In this document: piece by piece, positions 45,796 to 57,428 of the stretch
How positions within the stretch are numbered: position 1 is the stretch's first letter
Layout: each line of letters starts with the position of its first letter
Source: Volvariella volvacea V23
Lineage: Eukaryota > Basidiomycota > Agaricomycetes > Agaricales > Pluteaceae
Assembly: GCA_000349905.1 (NCBI GenBank)
Contig: KB722738.1
Coordinates: forward strand, 1,935,132 to 1,999,131
DNA: 64,000 nucleotides
Direction of reading: 5' to 3'
Made by a program: the position numbers and the translations under genes
The notes under the pieces: model-generated
What the model saw: only the letters and a program-made list of their open reading frames with translations
What the model was told of the DNA's origin: nothing
Databases searched by the model: none

Positions 45796-48700
45796 TCAAC
45801 TCATGGATACGATTGCCTGGGCTTGAGGTGCATGCGTCCTATTCCCCGTCTCCTCCCGCTCTCTCAGCACTTCATTATCCCGCATTGCCTCCTCAACTAC
45901 CATATCCTCATCCGGACACACCCCTTGCCGTACACCCACGAAATTCCTGAACAAAGGTCGATTCAAAGATCGACCAGGTCTGGGTTTGAGGTAACTTTCC
46001 CCTCGATAACGCAGCCTCTCTTTCTCTTTCTCTTGAAGTTTTTGTCGTTGCCGCGTCACGACTTGTGCACTTTCAGAGCTGGGGTCGGAAGTCGAGTCTG
46101 ATTCCAAGGATAGCGGTAGGACCACCGGTGCATCTTCCAACACAGGCGTTGGCACCTGTATTGGCGCGGTAGTGCTTGCTTCAGGTGGTGAAGCTGGTTC
46201 TGGGGGAGTAAGACACCCGGTGAGAGTATTACTGCGAGCCCGGGCAACTCCAGTCGAGGTACGCTTTGATCTGAGTCTCGCCTCCCTCCTCTCTGCTTTC
46301 GTTCTAGGCTTCCTCGCCTTCTTGACAACCCCCTTTTTCTGCTGTCGAGAGTGCACCGGCAGCTGGAAGGCCTCTGAAGGCGCAGCTGGAGCAAGAGACT
46401 GAGACGAGTCGTGTTCAGGCGCAAGAGCTTGAAGCCGGGGAGAGAAAAAGAACTTTGATGGTGATAGCAGTGCCAATCGAGGCAGAGTTCCGTCAGGCGG
46501 GTGAAAAGTTGCCTCGGGACTTGACTGCAATGCCGTTGAACCAGAAAGATCGGCCTCGCGATCGGGTGAAGTAGGGAGCGTCATATTGAACAAGGACCCT
46601 ACGGGCTGTGTGGGCAGGTAGAGACTTGCGTCCGACAAGGAGGACAGCGAAGACAACGACGGCGATGATGATATGGTACCACCTAGGCTGTTGAACCCGC
46701 GCGTTATGGCTTCCACACCTGCATCCATGTCCGCCGTGTGCTTGTCCTCTCCCCCGCTACAACCACCATGCGTCTGGAGATCATTCCGGCTGGTCGTTCT
46801 GCCTCGTGTACGATTCCCACCAATAGATGGATGATGGCCAATGACAACTTCCACCCTAGGTGGGAGTTTGATTATGAACCCACTAGAACCACCACCACTG
46901 ATGCTGCTCGCGCTTGCACTCAGAGGCTTCTTCCGACCGGTAGCCGTAGCAGCTTTCATGGTCGAATTCGTGTTTGACATTGATGCCAAACCGGGAACAG
47001 ATTTCTTGCGACCACAGCCTGCAGCCCCAGGTGCATTCATAATGGTGGAAGGAGCCGAGAAGGTAATGCTCGACATTGACTTTGGCTTCCGACTTAGCCC
47101 TCTTGACTTCGTACGCGCCCGTCCCTCCCGCTCCTCCTCAGGTGGTGTTCCAGGAGGCGAAGGTGGCGACAACGACCGTCTTCTGTTCAGTCCTCCTAGC
47201 CGATTTAGCAGATTCGAAGAATCATCCGGTGTGACCTTTCGTCGTTTATTCCCTGGCCCGGAACCAGTCGATTTTCTTTTCGTCCCCTTCGGAGCCGGGG
47301 CAAGACAGACAGCATCGCCACTCTGCCCTTCCTCGCCCGAGAGGCCTGCACCCGTTTGTGACTCCCCCATTGCCACATCCTGTGCACCCTCATGCGTCAT
47401 CGCCTGGGCCGCAGCGGCTGCTGCTGCTTCCTCTCCCTTCCTCCTCTTCCTCTCCTCAGCCAACTCTTTTGCTCTGTTCTCTTTCTCAATCTCCTCTTGC
47501 ACCATCTCTGCAAACTTCTGCGCATCGCCCTGTATCCAGCCGTCAAACACACCCTCCCATTCTCTCATCGGCATCGGGAAGTCCAAGTTCAAGTAAATCG
47601 ACTTGACGTTTACGTTCCCTCCTGCTCCTGCTTGGGTGCCGTGGCTACCTCCCGCCGTGGCCCCTTCATCTTCACCGTTCTGCCCATCGCTAGCAGCGCT
47701 CCCACTCCCCTTTAGCCTGACAGCCTTTGAAAACTCTCTCACAATCCTCTTGGTTCCCGGTACTTTCAGACTCGTTCCAACGACCAATAATAGATCTGCT
47801 GCACCACCTCTCACTTTGACCCTCCCGCTACCTGAACTGCCGTTCCCAGTCCCAGTCCCACCCCCGTTCCCGCTACTAGCACCGTTAACACTCCCACTCC
47901 CACTTGCCGTAGCTCTATCCAACCTCTCTCTATTCAATCCCATCAAATCCTTCCTCACAACTTCCCCAACCCCCTCCCCATCTCTATGCTCCTCATTATA
48001 CAAAACAACACTAGGCCTCAGCTTCCCAATCCCCCTCGAGCGTTTCCCATTTTGCTGTCTCGATTCCTCGTTGGAGAGACATTTCGGGCACGTAGGCGGT
48101 TGACCAGCTGCTAGATTTGGCATATAATCCTCTAGTGGAAAGGAGTGTGTACAGACTTGACAGTGCATCGATTGGAGTGTCCCATGGAGTGGAATACAAC
48201 GGGGAGTTTCAACGGGTGGGGAGGGGAGTCTATGGTGTGGTGGTCGTGATGGCGGTGCTAGCTGTTGTTGAGAGGAGGAAGGCACGCTTTGAGAGTCTGG
48301 CTGAGATTCCTGCGACATTGACGAACTCTCTGCCAGATTCTGTCCATCTAGTGGGATTGTGTTCGCGGCCGAACTCAAAGTCCCGTTCGCGTCATTGCCC
48401 TCCTCGCCAGAGGGCGGCGTAACCACGCTTCCAACTTTTGATTTCACCGAACTCCGACCCTTGCCACGTTTACTCTCCACAAATTCCGGCACACCAAACG
48501 ATAAGCCGCATTTTGATTCGATGGCATCTATGTTTTGCGTGTAAACTCTAAGGAGCCTGCCTCTATCGTCGAGCGTTCGTAACAGATTGTGAAATGACGT
48601 TGGTTCTGCCCTTTTTGAAAGTTCCGAGAGCTGCGCTATCATCTGATAGAACAGAGAAGTCGTGTGTTCGAACTGGGTTGTGGTGTCATGTGTAAGTTCG

Positions 48701-49301
48701 TGATGACGCAGAGAACCGTCCCCAGCGGAAGTGACAGTGAGAACGCGGGATAATACGGAAACCGCGGGAGTGAAACGAACGAACAGCACAGAGTCAGCAT
48801 TGCGAAAGATCTACCACACGGAGGGGGGGAAGGGGATGCCGAGCGCCACTGAGCGTGGCCAGCACATGGAAAATGGACTCACATTAAAAACTGCTGCATC
48901 AAACAGGTCTTTTCCTGACGAGAGCGCCTCCTTGGGGTTGTCCTTCTTCAGCGTCTGGAACAAACCCTCTGGGGATCTAAAATCCGGTATGCCAGCCTGG
49001 ACCGAGATGCCAGCACCTTCATTCCGCACACCCAGACGTCCATGACGCAAGACACACAACGCGGCGTCATCGTGCACCCAGTCGCACCGTTCACAACACC
49101 GCCCGCATTGCCAGAGACACGATGAGCTGGGGCTCGACCGATTGATGACCCGTACTCACCGCATACCACTACAATACGCTTCGCCTTGAGAATCGCCTTG
49201 ATAGCTTTCTGCAGCTGAGCATTGGGGTCTTGCGACTGCACGAGAAAATGTGGTGCGGGAGGAAAAGGCGTGGAAGCCTCCAAAGGTAGGAAGATTGTCA
49301 T
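45796..49301 (-). CDS. Hst3/Hst4-type sirtuin (NAD-dependent protein deacetylase), long form
   Basis: Exon 1 from about 49301 (MTIFLPLEASTPFPPAPHFL) ends AILKAKRIVVVCG. A 130-nt intron leads to GAGISVQAGIPDFRSPEGLF, the NAD-binding motif. A further intron precedes FYQMIAQLSELSKRAEPTSF; its acceptor is uncertain (about 48770 or 48680). The very long last exon has VYTQNIDAIESKCGL, the catalytic His in IPLHGTLQSMHCQVC, a second zinc Cys pair in PPTCPKCLS, VVLYNEEHRD, and LLLVVGTSLKVPGTKRIVRE with SIYLNLDFP. GAGIS, TQNID, HG and four Cys are all present, so it should be active, as a nuclear histone H3 deacetylase by family. Odd: about 90 extra residues between TQNID and the HG motif, a Gly/Ser insertion, and a basic/Ser-rich tail of more than 500 residues. 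A further upstream ATG at 49367 is possible. Confidence 0.85.
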
Positions 49302-50614
49302 CCAAGACTGAAAACGGAAGTCGGAGATGGAAGTGTCCCGGAATGAAGTGCTATAGCGACCGAGCAAGCGGGATGACGACTAGACACACGGAACTGAGCA
49401 CCAGAGTCGGTGGATGGCGTTGGAGATAGGTCCGGAGGGGCCTTGGATGCAAGACAACCTGGTGGGAGCGATGAGGCGCAGATGATGGCGGTTGTGGACG
49501 AAGATAGGGCGAGACAAGGAATGGGCGAGGCGGATGCGGGAGGGAAGTAAAGGGAAAGAAAGGACAGAAAAGGGGATAAATGTGGGAGAGTGGATGCTCG
49601 GCTGGGGTTGGGAGATCAGGGATGTGGTGAGTGGAGGCGAGGTGAGGCTCGGGTCCTGATTAAGGGAAGCAAACAACCAGGCTGACACAACAAAGACGGC
49701 GAACGCTCGACGCCCCAAGTATGAAGTGCGCGAGGCCTGTGAGCGTCGACGCGCAGGTGCTGTTCGGGGCTCGAGGCAGAGAGGTGTTAGCTGGCAAGCC
49801 CACCGGAGTAATGTGAGGCCACCACCGCCAGTGGGAAAATCGACAAACGGGTGTATTCAAGGGCAGATGGTCATCCTGCGCGTGGACGCACTGCGCTTGT
49901 CCAGTTGACCTTATCATAGCAAGCTAATGATCGTCGTTGCATCCTGACAGACGGCTTTATCACCGCCAGCGATCACAAATGAAGTGCTATATAATCCTAT
50001 CGCTATTCCACAGGTAATCTAGCGCCAATGTCCCGAATCACCACAGCAGAATAAAAGAGGTGGGCCTCAACCGAGATGGAAAATCAAGCGTCGAATGAAT
50101 CAAGGGAACACAAGGGAATGAGGGTGTAGTCAATTGATACCAAACCAAGCCAACGTGATGAGACCAAGATAGAAAGTCCACAAGGAAAGTGTGCGTTTGC
50201 ACTTGACATGACCCTGCGCCATCCAGCATCAGGTGGTCATGAACAACGTCAAGACCATGTCAATCGCCAAGGAAGATGGATTAGGAGAAACTAAGATAAA
50301 TGAGCGAACGAAAACACGGGAAGGATCCACATAAAGGAGTGTACTGAATACGGCCTCGATACGCGCGAAAACAGTGTGGATCATGGTTGTATTTCGTGTT
50401 CCCGGCCTGGTGCAGGTGTGCTTATGTCCGTGGTTACGTCTACATGTTTGGGATGTATATGTCGTGTCGTAGCTATACGGCAATGCGAGAAAAGCATGTC
50501 GGAAGCCCAGATCATTTGTGGAGTCGAAGCCTCGTATGATGCGGTAATCGTGCCGTTATCCTTGCTGTGCAGATCGGAGCAACGTCCTTCGCGGTAACGT
50601 CATCCACAACTCTA
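49302..50614. other. Intergenic between sirtuin and the two-TM gene array
   Basis: No supported gene. A minus-strand frame at 49380-49718 is open for about 112 codons but low in credibility (probably 5' leader of the sirtuin gene). Confidence 0.45.
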
Positions 50615-51308
50615 TCAGTTCTTCATATACAACCAACCGCCCACGCCGATGGCTGCCATCACCGTGAATGTGCCCAATGCCCAGAGACACCTCCGTGCCC
50701 ACACCACTTCCAATTCTCTCTCTCTTCTATGCCTCTCCCAGTCCTCGGGCGTCATTTCAGAGAAGAAGAACATATTCACGACCGAAAGCGGAAGATGTTC
50801 CAGTTTCCGTGGAATGGCTATCATACCCGATTCCACGAAAGAGGATAGATCAAACGGTGGTGGCAGCGGCTGCGAGGGGTCGGGTCGGTCAACTGGAGTT
50901 GGAGGGAAACACAGCTCGATGCTTCCGAAAATCCATAACGGGAACAAGACTGCACGCCAGAAAGGTTGTCGCGTCAGAGGGACAGCCAATACAACGAGGA
51001 AACGACCCACGAAATCCGAGAAAGAAACAAATTTTCGCGAAAACGAGGTGGCTCTCCTGAACGTGTTCATCTTCCTCTTCGATGCTATATACGGGAGGAG
51101 CTTCTTCAACCACGGCTTCGACAGGATAAGGAGGTAAAAGTTCCCCTTCAAGACCGTCAAGCTGCCATCCGTATACGTCTCCCTCCAACATAACTGACAC
51201 GTCGTAGGAAGTGGAGGACCTGGGACTGGCGATGCTGCCATCGATTATGGAGTCCGTTTCCGTCGACCGAATGGGGTGGTATGCATAGTCCCCTGTGCGA
51301 AACGCCAT
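50615..51308 (-). CDS. Two-TM PPxY membrane protein, paralogue A
   Basis: Two exons, about 211 residues. N-terminus MAFRTGDYAYHPIRSTETDS; a Gly/Leu-rich acidic stretch leads to LPPYP (residues 58-62) and PPVY (71-74), a PPxY motif, then EEEDE. The first membrane segment ICFFLGF|LLFPLWIFGSIEL is cut by a phase-1 intron (about 51010-50952). A Pro-rich loop follows (PPTPVDRPDPSQPLPPPFDL), MFFFSEMTPEDWERHRRERE, then a second segment VVWARRCLWALGTFTVMAAI ending GWLYMKN-stop. Paralogous to B, C and D. Function unknown. PPxY next to a membrane anchor is what Nedd4/Rsp5 ubiquitin-ligase adaptors carry (Bsd2, Ssh4, Tre1 are examples), so an adaptor role is a hypothesis. Confidence 0.7.
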
Positions 51309-52072
51309 ATCGAAAGAGCAGTTGGGCGAGACACAGACTGAAAGAAGCGTTTGCCAAACGCAAAAGGCACTTGCGGTAGGGGTAGTGGTAGAGGTAACAC
51401 TAGCACCCCTAGAATTCAGTGTACTTTATACCCGCAAACCATTCATCTTGCACGGTTTGCACGGTGCTATACACTAATCTGACAAACCTCCCCCTGATTG
51501 GTAGCTCGAAGCGCCAGCGATCCGCGGGGACAGGAGAGCCGAGCTTGAATTTCGAAAGCGCTGGTTCGTCGCCAGGCCAAGCCCCAGATCAAGTCCGCCA
51601 TCCCTAGATGCAAATAGAGACAAATACTCGGCGCTTGCCCCTGGCTTTTCGTCGGAGCGGAAGCTTTTGTGGTTGCATTCTTGCCATGGCGGTCTGGGCG
51701 GGTTGTATATACGATTAGATGGACGAGACATCCCCCAAATTTTTCATCCAGTGTTGATAGGAATGTATCGATCAGTTGGAATTTTAAAGATGTGTGTCAC
51801 TAATATCTAGGAACCGACGAACCTGAATTTTACTGAGCTCGCCGAACAATTGAGGCACGGGTAGTGATAAGCTCAAGTATGGGCTAAGCATGCCAAGGGC
51901 CAACAACCGCATCGCATCAGCAGCAGTACAACAATGCAATATAACCAAAACTCTGCAGTAATGGAGGTAGAACGAATATTTAAGAAAAAGGGTATCTTGG
52001 ACTTGATAACTTCAAAAACGGCAACTCGTACAGCCAAACCAACCAACGATGTGCACACCTTTCACAGTGCCA
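51309..52072. other. Intergenic between paralogues A and B
   Basis: Promoter of A with a TATA-like tatata at about 51706, and the 3' flank of B. No supported gene. Confidence 0.45.
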
Positions 52073-52807
52073 TCAAGCTTCAGCCGCACCACCAAGATGC
52101 CAAAGCGTGCAAAACCCCGCAGTCACCAACACGATGTACACGAGCAACGCCCAAAGACATCTCCGCCCCCACACAACTCTCAACCGCTTCTCTTGCTCTC
52201 TCCACTCCCCAAACGCTTCTCTCTCCGCCGGTGTCAACTCGGGTAACAGTACCTTGTTGATAATCGACGGTGGTGCATCTTCTAGTCCCCTCGGAAGCGA
52301 CACCAGACCCATTTTCACGAGATCAAACAAGTCGGGAGTTGGCCTAGTCTGGTCCTTGGGAGGAAACCACCATTCAACAACCCCAATAATCCAACAGGGG
52401 AAGAATACTGCGGGTTAAATAGCAAGTCGTTAGAGCCTCTTCATTTAGTGGGCAGCTATACCGTGTACTCACTGAATCCAGTCAAGAACCACACTCTCGG
52501 TGATTCAAACCAATTCTCNNNNNNNNNNNNNNNNNNNNNNNNNNNNNNNNNNNNNNNNNNNNNNNNNNNNNNNNNNNNNNNNNNNNNNNNNNNNNNNNNN
52601 NNNNNNNNNNNNNNNNNNGATGCCTTGTTTATCTTGGCTTTTGGTGTACCCGCTGGGTACGTCTTGTCCGAATCCAGCCACGTGAAGAGGTAACCCCTCC
52701 TCTCTGGTATCGCTCCAACTTGGAGCGACAGACTGCGAGGTAGATTGCGACGAAAGAGGACGGTAGGGATAGGCATTGTCCCCAAAACTCGATGATTTAC
52801 TTGTCAT
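52073..52807 (-). CDS. Two-TM membrane protein, paralogue B (contains assembly gap)
   Basis: Starts at 52807: MTSKSSSFGDNAYPYRPLSS. The middle of exon 1 is lost in 100 N. After the gap, RVWFLTGF is cut by a phase-1 intron (about 52481-52410) and continues IFFPCWIIGVVEWWFPP, the same place as in A. Then KDQTRPTPDLFDL, MGLVSLPRGLEDAPPSIINK, LPELTPAEREAFGEWREQEK and the second segment RVVWGRRCLWALLVYIVLVT, ending LWHLGGAAEA-stop. The PPxY region of A and D, if present here, would lie at or next to the gap and cannot be seen. Frame on both sides of the gap is consistent with one gene only if the true gap length allows it. Confidence 0.65.
52519..52618. other. Assembly gap, 100 N
   Basis: Exactly 100 undetermined bases, the usual placeholder for a gap of unknown size. 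It lies in exon 1 of paralogue B. Confidence 0.98.
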
Positions 52808-53982
52808 TATCGGATGTTGGTGAGTGGAGGAGAGCGTAGAGTTGACCTAGAGAAGCGAGGTGAGGCACAGCAAGTAAGACACGAGGATGAACGCACGAGG
52901 TTACAGCGCAGCACTCGAGTTGGGAGTGCGGGGAGTTTAGATTCGACAGGAGGACGCGACTACCACTGGAGAACTGCCCATCGTTGCCAGAGGCATGGGT
53001 TATATATCCAGCCAACCAGCGGTGCCTGCCATGGCTCACCGTATTCGGTACTGAATCGCAGTACCATGTTGAGCCCGTCGTCCGTCAGAACGCACCAGAA
53101 GAACAGAACCCTCTGCGACACTCACCGGCACAACACTGGGCAATGCTTGACACTCAGGCTGGTGGAGGGGTTCACGGCATCTACCCGAACAGAAGCTTTC
53201 AATTGTTAACGGCAGGATGGAATGCAACATGAGGATCGTGATTTTCCCCCGTCGTCCCTGACTGAAAAATACTCGAGAAAGAAGCAACTGTTATGGAAGG
53301 TGCGCGGATCGTTTGCGATGATCGCTTTGGAATCCGGGGTGTTGTTTATCTTCCATTCATCCGGATAACCGGTTTATTGTAGGGATGTAAAGATTGTGGG
53401 TAATTGATGAGAACTGCGGTACGATAATTCATTGTAACCATGGGGCGACAGCTTATGACCTGGAGGGGCGCATAAGCTATATTCAAGAACTTAGCTAAAG
53501 CCCATCCAATGTTCACTTCACACCCTTCTTTCAAGAATTCACTAAGAACATGACACTACCAAACCCAAACTGACGTACGGTACCGAGTCTCGCCACTGCC
53601 TAGGCAGAACCAGGGGAGAGACGTGAACCTAACCTAATGTGCCGGTGGAAGGGAGACGGAAAGGAGATGATGCATAGATTGAATTTAAACCCCACGCCAC
53701 TGACACCTGCCAAAGACGATGCCGTTGTTACTTCTTGATCAGGTTCCTTGCATAACCGCAACCAGTAACTTCAAGGTCTCCGTCAAAATGTATCGAGTAG
53801 TAAACTCAACATGATTGTGAAAACTTCATCTATTCGAGGGGGTACATTCTGATTCGAAATCAAGGCAACTCTTTATATGTCAAACGGAGAATCAAAGATA
53901 GGGGTGGAGGTTGCTACGGTATAGCTCGACCAATATCAAAAATCAGAGTGTCGTCCTTCACATCATTGTACTCAACCCACTA
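52808..53982. other. Intergenic between paralogues B and C
   Basis: Promoter of B (TATA-like tatatat at about 53001) and about 900 bp without a supported gene. Confidence 0.45.
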
Positions 53983-54701
53983 TCAAGAAGCTGGGTATGC
54001 AAGAGTATTCAGAAGCCACAAGAAAGGAATCAGGGAATATGCCATCAGCGCCTTTTGGCCCCTGTCTGCCCACTCCTTCCACTCCCTCCTCCTTTCTTCG
54101 ATGCGCTCCTTCCGCCGCTGGTTGTCTTCTGGCTTTCTGTACATCATCTCTGGGCAGACTACTCTTGACACAAATTCTGGTGGTGCGTAAGCCGTCCACC
54201 TGGCAGTGCGGACCGCTCCCAACTCGACAAACCCGGAAAGGTCAGGGGGCAATCCATCGTCGTCATCTGGTAAGGGCGCATAAGCTATGACGATTGAGAG
54301 GATCCAGAAAAGGGGGATGACTGCGTGTTTACATTAAGCAGCGACAGAAATGAGAAGGGTCTCTTCAGCAATCATCTAGCCACACGGGCAAACACAACTG
54401 GAGACTCACAGAATCCGGCGAAGAAGAGGAGTTTGGGCGAATCAATAAATCCCGTCCTAGGTTCCTCCCTCTTCTTTCGAGCTGCTTCAGGTATGTGCTT
54501 CGTCATACATACAAGCAAAGCACGGAGTTCGGTACCATCAGGTTCTTCCCAACAGTAAACGTGGGAGGCCGCAATCTTGGCCTGAGTAGACTTGTCGGTA
54601 GCGATGGAGCCGGCTGTAAAAGCGGAAACGTGCTTTTCTAAAACCTCCGTAGGGGATGGGGTGTCTCCATACGGATGGTCGCTGGGAGAAGAAGTTTTCA
54701 T
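53983..54701 (-). CDS. Two-TM membrane protein, divergent paralogue C
   Basis: Start taken at 54701 (MKTSSPSDHPYGDTPSPTEV). Exon 1 is hydrophilic and ends SPKLLFFAGF, where a phase-1 intron (about 54410-54302) interrupts the first membrane segment, which continues FIPLFWILSIVIAYAPLP. The loop starts DDDDGLPPDLSGFVELGAVR and contains PPEFVSRVV and a charged helix RRKERIEERRREWKEWADRG. The second segment ALMAYSLIPFLWLLNTLAYP ends the protein. Same plan and intron position as A, B and D, but no PPxY motif and little identity outside the first membrane segment. The start is uncertain; about 200 residues. Confidence 0.6.
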
Positions 54702-55452
54702 TATCGAACGATTAAGCGGGGCTATTGAATAGGGACATAAGCTCTGTGGCGGTAAGCGAAAACAGATGTACTCACGCAAAGAATAGCCAGAGCTGGATAC
54801 AGTCCTGAGGCGAGTTCGAGATGAAAGTGGGGTTACTAGTGCATAGCGCTAATGGGTTTATATATCTGCGCTAGAACCAGAAACAGGTACACTTGCCCTC
54901 CCCTGTGCATTGAATACCCACCTATTCGAGCGCTGAGCAATTGAACATACTGACGGCATTCATTCACGCCTGTATCATCGTCAAGATATTGACCTATCAA
55001 TCTTCCACCCCTAGCATATACGCATCTTAAAATAACCGCAAACCGCACGTAACCCGTTATAGTACGTGGTGTACGCCGCAGATCACTACGAGCCGAGGTA
55101 CCTCAGAATCCACCGACTCTACATTCTCGTCCCAAGCCCAGAAGGCGGTAAACCATAGGCGAGATATCACGATGGGATACAGCCGCGAAAGGGGCCAACC
55201 CTTGCTACTCTTACCCACATCCAATAATCCTTGTCCAAGTTTTACGCAGCGCAGAGTCCGCATCACCTAGCGCCTATGCGCGTAGACGATTCCAGCTCGA
55301 CTGGTGGATTCGCCTTTACTTGCTGACTCGTGTCTGCAGACGCTGCTATTACCCATTTTAGGAATGTCGATCGAGCACCGAAGATGCCAGACAGTGGCAG
55401 GTCGACTCGATTGCCTTTCGCTTTCCTTCACCAGCGCATATAGTCGCTTCAA
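54702..55452. other. Intergenic, divergent promoters
   Basis: Separates paralogue C (leftward) from the charged low-complexity gene (rightward). No supported gene. Confidence 0.45.
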
Positions 55453-56556
55453 ATGGGTCGCAAGCAATCCGACAACGCCAACGACCAGAATCCCTCGTTG
55501 CTGTTCTATGTCGCGCCATTCCTGACCGAGAAGCACCTCCCCGCCCTGACCGACAACGACCTCCTGCCACTCGCGCTGGAATTCAGCAACCTCAAAACAC
55601 GCGAGTTTTACGAAGAAGCTTGCAAAGCCACTGTAGAGGCCCAAAAAAAGCTCATCGACGTCGCGATTGGGAAAAGCAAGGGCGGCAAGACAATCGACGA
55701 CGAAAAACAAAAATTCTGCGCATATATGCGCGAACTTGCAAACAAAAAGGCCAAGGAGTTTGAGTCTTTGGTACGAGACGAACTGAAGAAAAAGGAGGCA
55801 GAAGTAGCCGCGAAGTGCGGCTCTGCGACCTGGATGCCCGCGTGGTCGCCTGTACCTTGGTATCCTCCCCCTCCCCTCCCAATTTCGTACCCAATTGGTG
55901 GATATATGCCTGTCTATACAGGAGCTGTCCGACCTCCAGCCCCTTGGGGACCTTCATGGCCCTCACCTTCGCCGCCGCCTCCTCCACCAGGCGGTGCACA
56001 AGAAGGGAAGAAGAAAGGAAAAGGCGGCGGTAGCGAGAATAAAGGCGCAAAGCCAAAGGGGAAAGGAAATCCCAAGAACAGCGACGACTCGGACTCTGAT
56101 GACGGCGGAAAAGCATCGCAAAAGAAAGGGAAACGCAACTCGGGCGGTGACAATTCGTCCAACGATTCTAGCGATGATGGCGACTCGGACGACCCGCCGG
56201 CCCAGAAGGCCAAAGGTAAACCCAAAAACAAGCCGAAAGGCCAAAAGCCACAGCAACAAGGCGATACAAAGGGAGGAAAGAAGAGCGTCCGATTTAGCGA
56301 GGACAACAATTCAAGCTCTTCATGCTCGATAGTCAACCCGTACGTGTCAACAGCTCCAGGCATATATTCTGTTCAACATGGATATGTCCGGTACGACTAC
56401 CAACCAGAGTTCGGCGCTGGTGGACAGCATTTGTCCCATAAGTATCGAGTCTATATACCCCCAGGTGGCTGGCCGGACGAAGGGAAAGAAGGAAGACGGA
56501 AAAGCGATACGGGCAAGTCTGGTACTGAGCCCGCCTGGATGGAATGGGGAAAATAG
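55453..56556 (+). CDS. Lys/Asp-rich low-complexity protein, unknown
   Basis: Intronless open frame of 367 residues starting MGRKQSDNANDQNPSLLFYV. Residues 1-125 form a predicted helical domain (LTEKHLPALTDNDLLPLALE, KTREFYEEACKATVEAQKKL, then MRELANKKAKEFESLVRDEL). Next is an aromatic Pro segment (MPAWSPVPWYPPPPLPISYP) with poly-Pro, then alternating GKKKGKGGG and DDSDSDDGG blocks, a Ser/Asp run, KGKPKNKPKGQKP, and a C-terminal Tyr-rich part (GIYSVQHGYVRYDYQPEFGA) ending PAWMEWGK. No zinc knuckle, protease or RT motif nearby, so I do not call it a retroelement gag. RNA-binding or condensate-forming behaviour is possible from the composition only. Confidence 0.6.
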   Translation: MGRKQSDNANDQNPSLLFYVAPFLTEKHLPALTDNDLLPLALEFSNLKTREFYEEACKATVEAQKKLIDVAIGKSKGGKTIDDEKQKFCAYMRELANKKAKEFESLVRDELKKKEAEVAAKCGSATWMPAWSPVPWYPPPPLPISYPIGGYMPVYTGAVRPPAPWGPSWPSPSPPPPPPGGAQEGKKKGKGGGSENKGAKPKGKGNPKNSDDSDSDDGGKASQKKGKRNSGGDNSSNDSSDDGDSDDPPAQKAKGKPKNKPKGQKPQQQGDTKGGKKSVRFSEDNNSSSSCSIVNPYVSTAPGIYSVQHGYVRYDYQPEFGAGGQHLSHKYRVYIPPGGWPDEGKEGRRKSDTGKSGTEPAWMEWGK

Positions 56557-57428
56557 ACACTGTACACTAGTGGAATAATGTTATGTGATCGGACTTGGAG
56601 GTAGCTAATTCAATCAGTTGTCCAGGTCCAATCTCGAGTTCGGTGCGACGTACCAGGATCGCGCCGGAACTTACTCCGGTGGTAAGTTCGGACGTCCTCA
56701 CATCCCCAAATCCTCTCTTTGCCGCTCAAACAGGAACGTCAATGCCACTATACTATAGCAAGGTACCGTAACAAGACCCGCTAATGCAACGCGCCACTGA
56801 TAGGATCATACAGGCGAAACTAGGTAGAGGGGAGCCCCGCATCAGAATCTGTCCTGGACTTTTCATTTAAGCCCACACCGCTTGATGCAATACAACCAAT
56901 GACGATCTCGTGCGGAGAGTTGCCAGGGTTGCTACTGGCAAGTCAAAGGGAATTCGAAAACTACTCCTATGGTTACAAGCACAACCTTCGGCAGCATCTA
57001 ATGTGGACATAGGTATCTGAGATTGAAAGAGCAAAAAGGAAAGCTAGAAAGCGTCGCCAAAGCGGTGATAGCAATGATGAGTACCGGTATGGTCCTCCGG
57101 CAGAACGTAGAAGGGTATGCTTGAGTGTCCAATGAAGCAAAGCAGGGGTGAAGGAACAAAAGAGGAAAGTACAGGTTGCCGAGCAAAGGGAAAGATGGAC
57201 AGCAGGGTAGAAGTACAGAAAGCGAGTTTGTCCATTTTTTGATGTAATTTGGAGTCCTGGTGACAGACGGGATGAAGGTCAAGGAAGGACAAGAAAGGGA
57301 GAGAAGGTAAACCAGTAACCCAGTTTCACCGGTAGTTGGTAAGTAAACGACAAATCATAATCGTGCTGCAGCTAATGAAATGCCAGGGGCGTAAGCACTG
57401 CGCCTTACCGTGATGGTCGTCGTATTGT
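56557..57428. other. Intergenic, convergent 3' ends
   Basis: No supported gene between the low-complexity gene and paralogue D. Confidence 0.45.

Noticed and set aside
49380..49718. 112-codon minus-strand frame with a signal-peptide-like start
   Set aside because: Directly upstream of the sirtuin start, rich in Ser/Pro/Leu from a pyrimidine-rich leader; no family match.
55914..56363. 149-codon minus-strand ORF
   Set aside because: Antisense shadow of the low-complexity plus-strand gene.
55453..56556. Retrotransposon gag for the low-complexity gene
   Set aside because: No CCHC knuckle, no protease/RT/integrase frame nearby and no LTR pair seen; kept only as a remote possibility in the findings.
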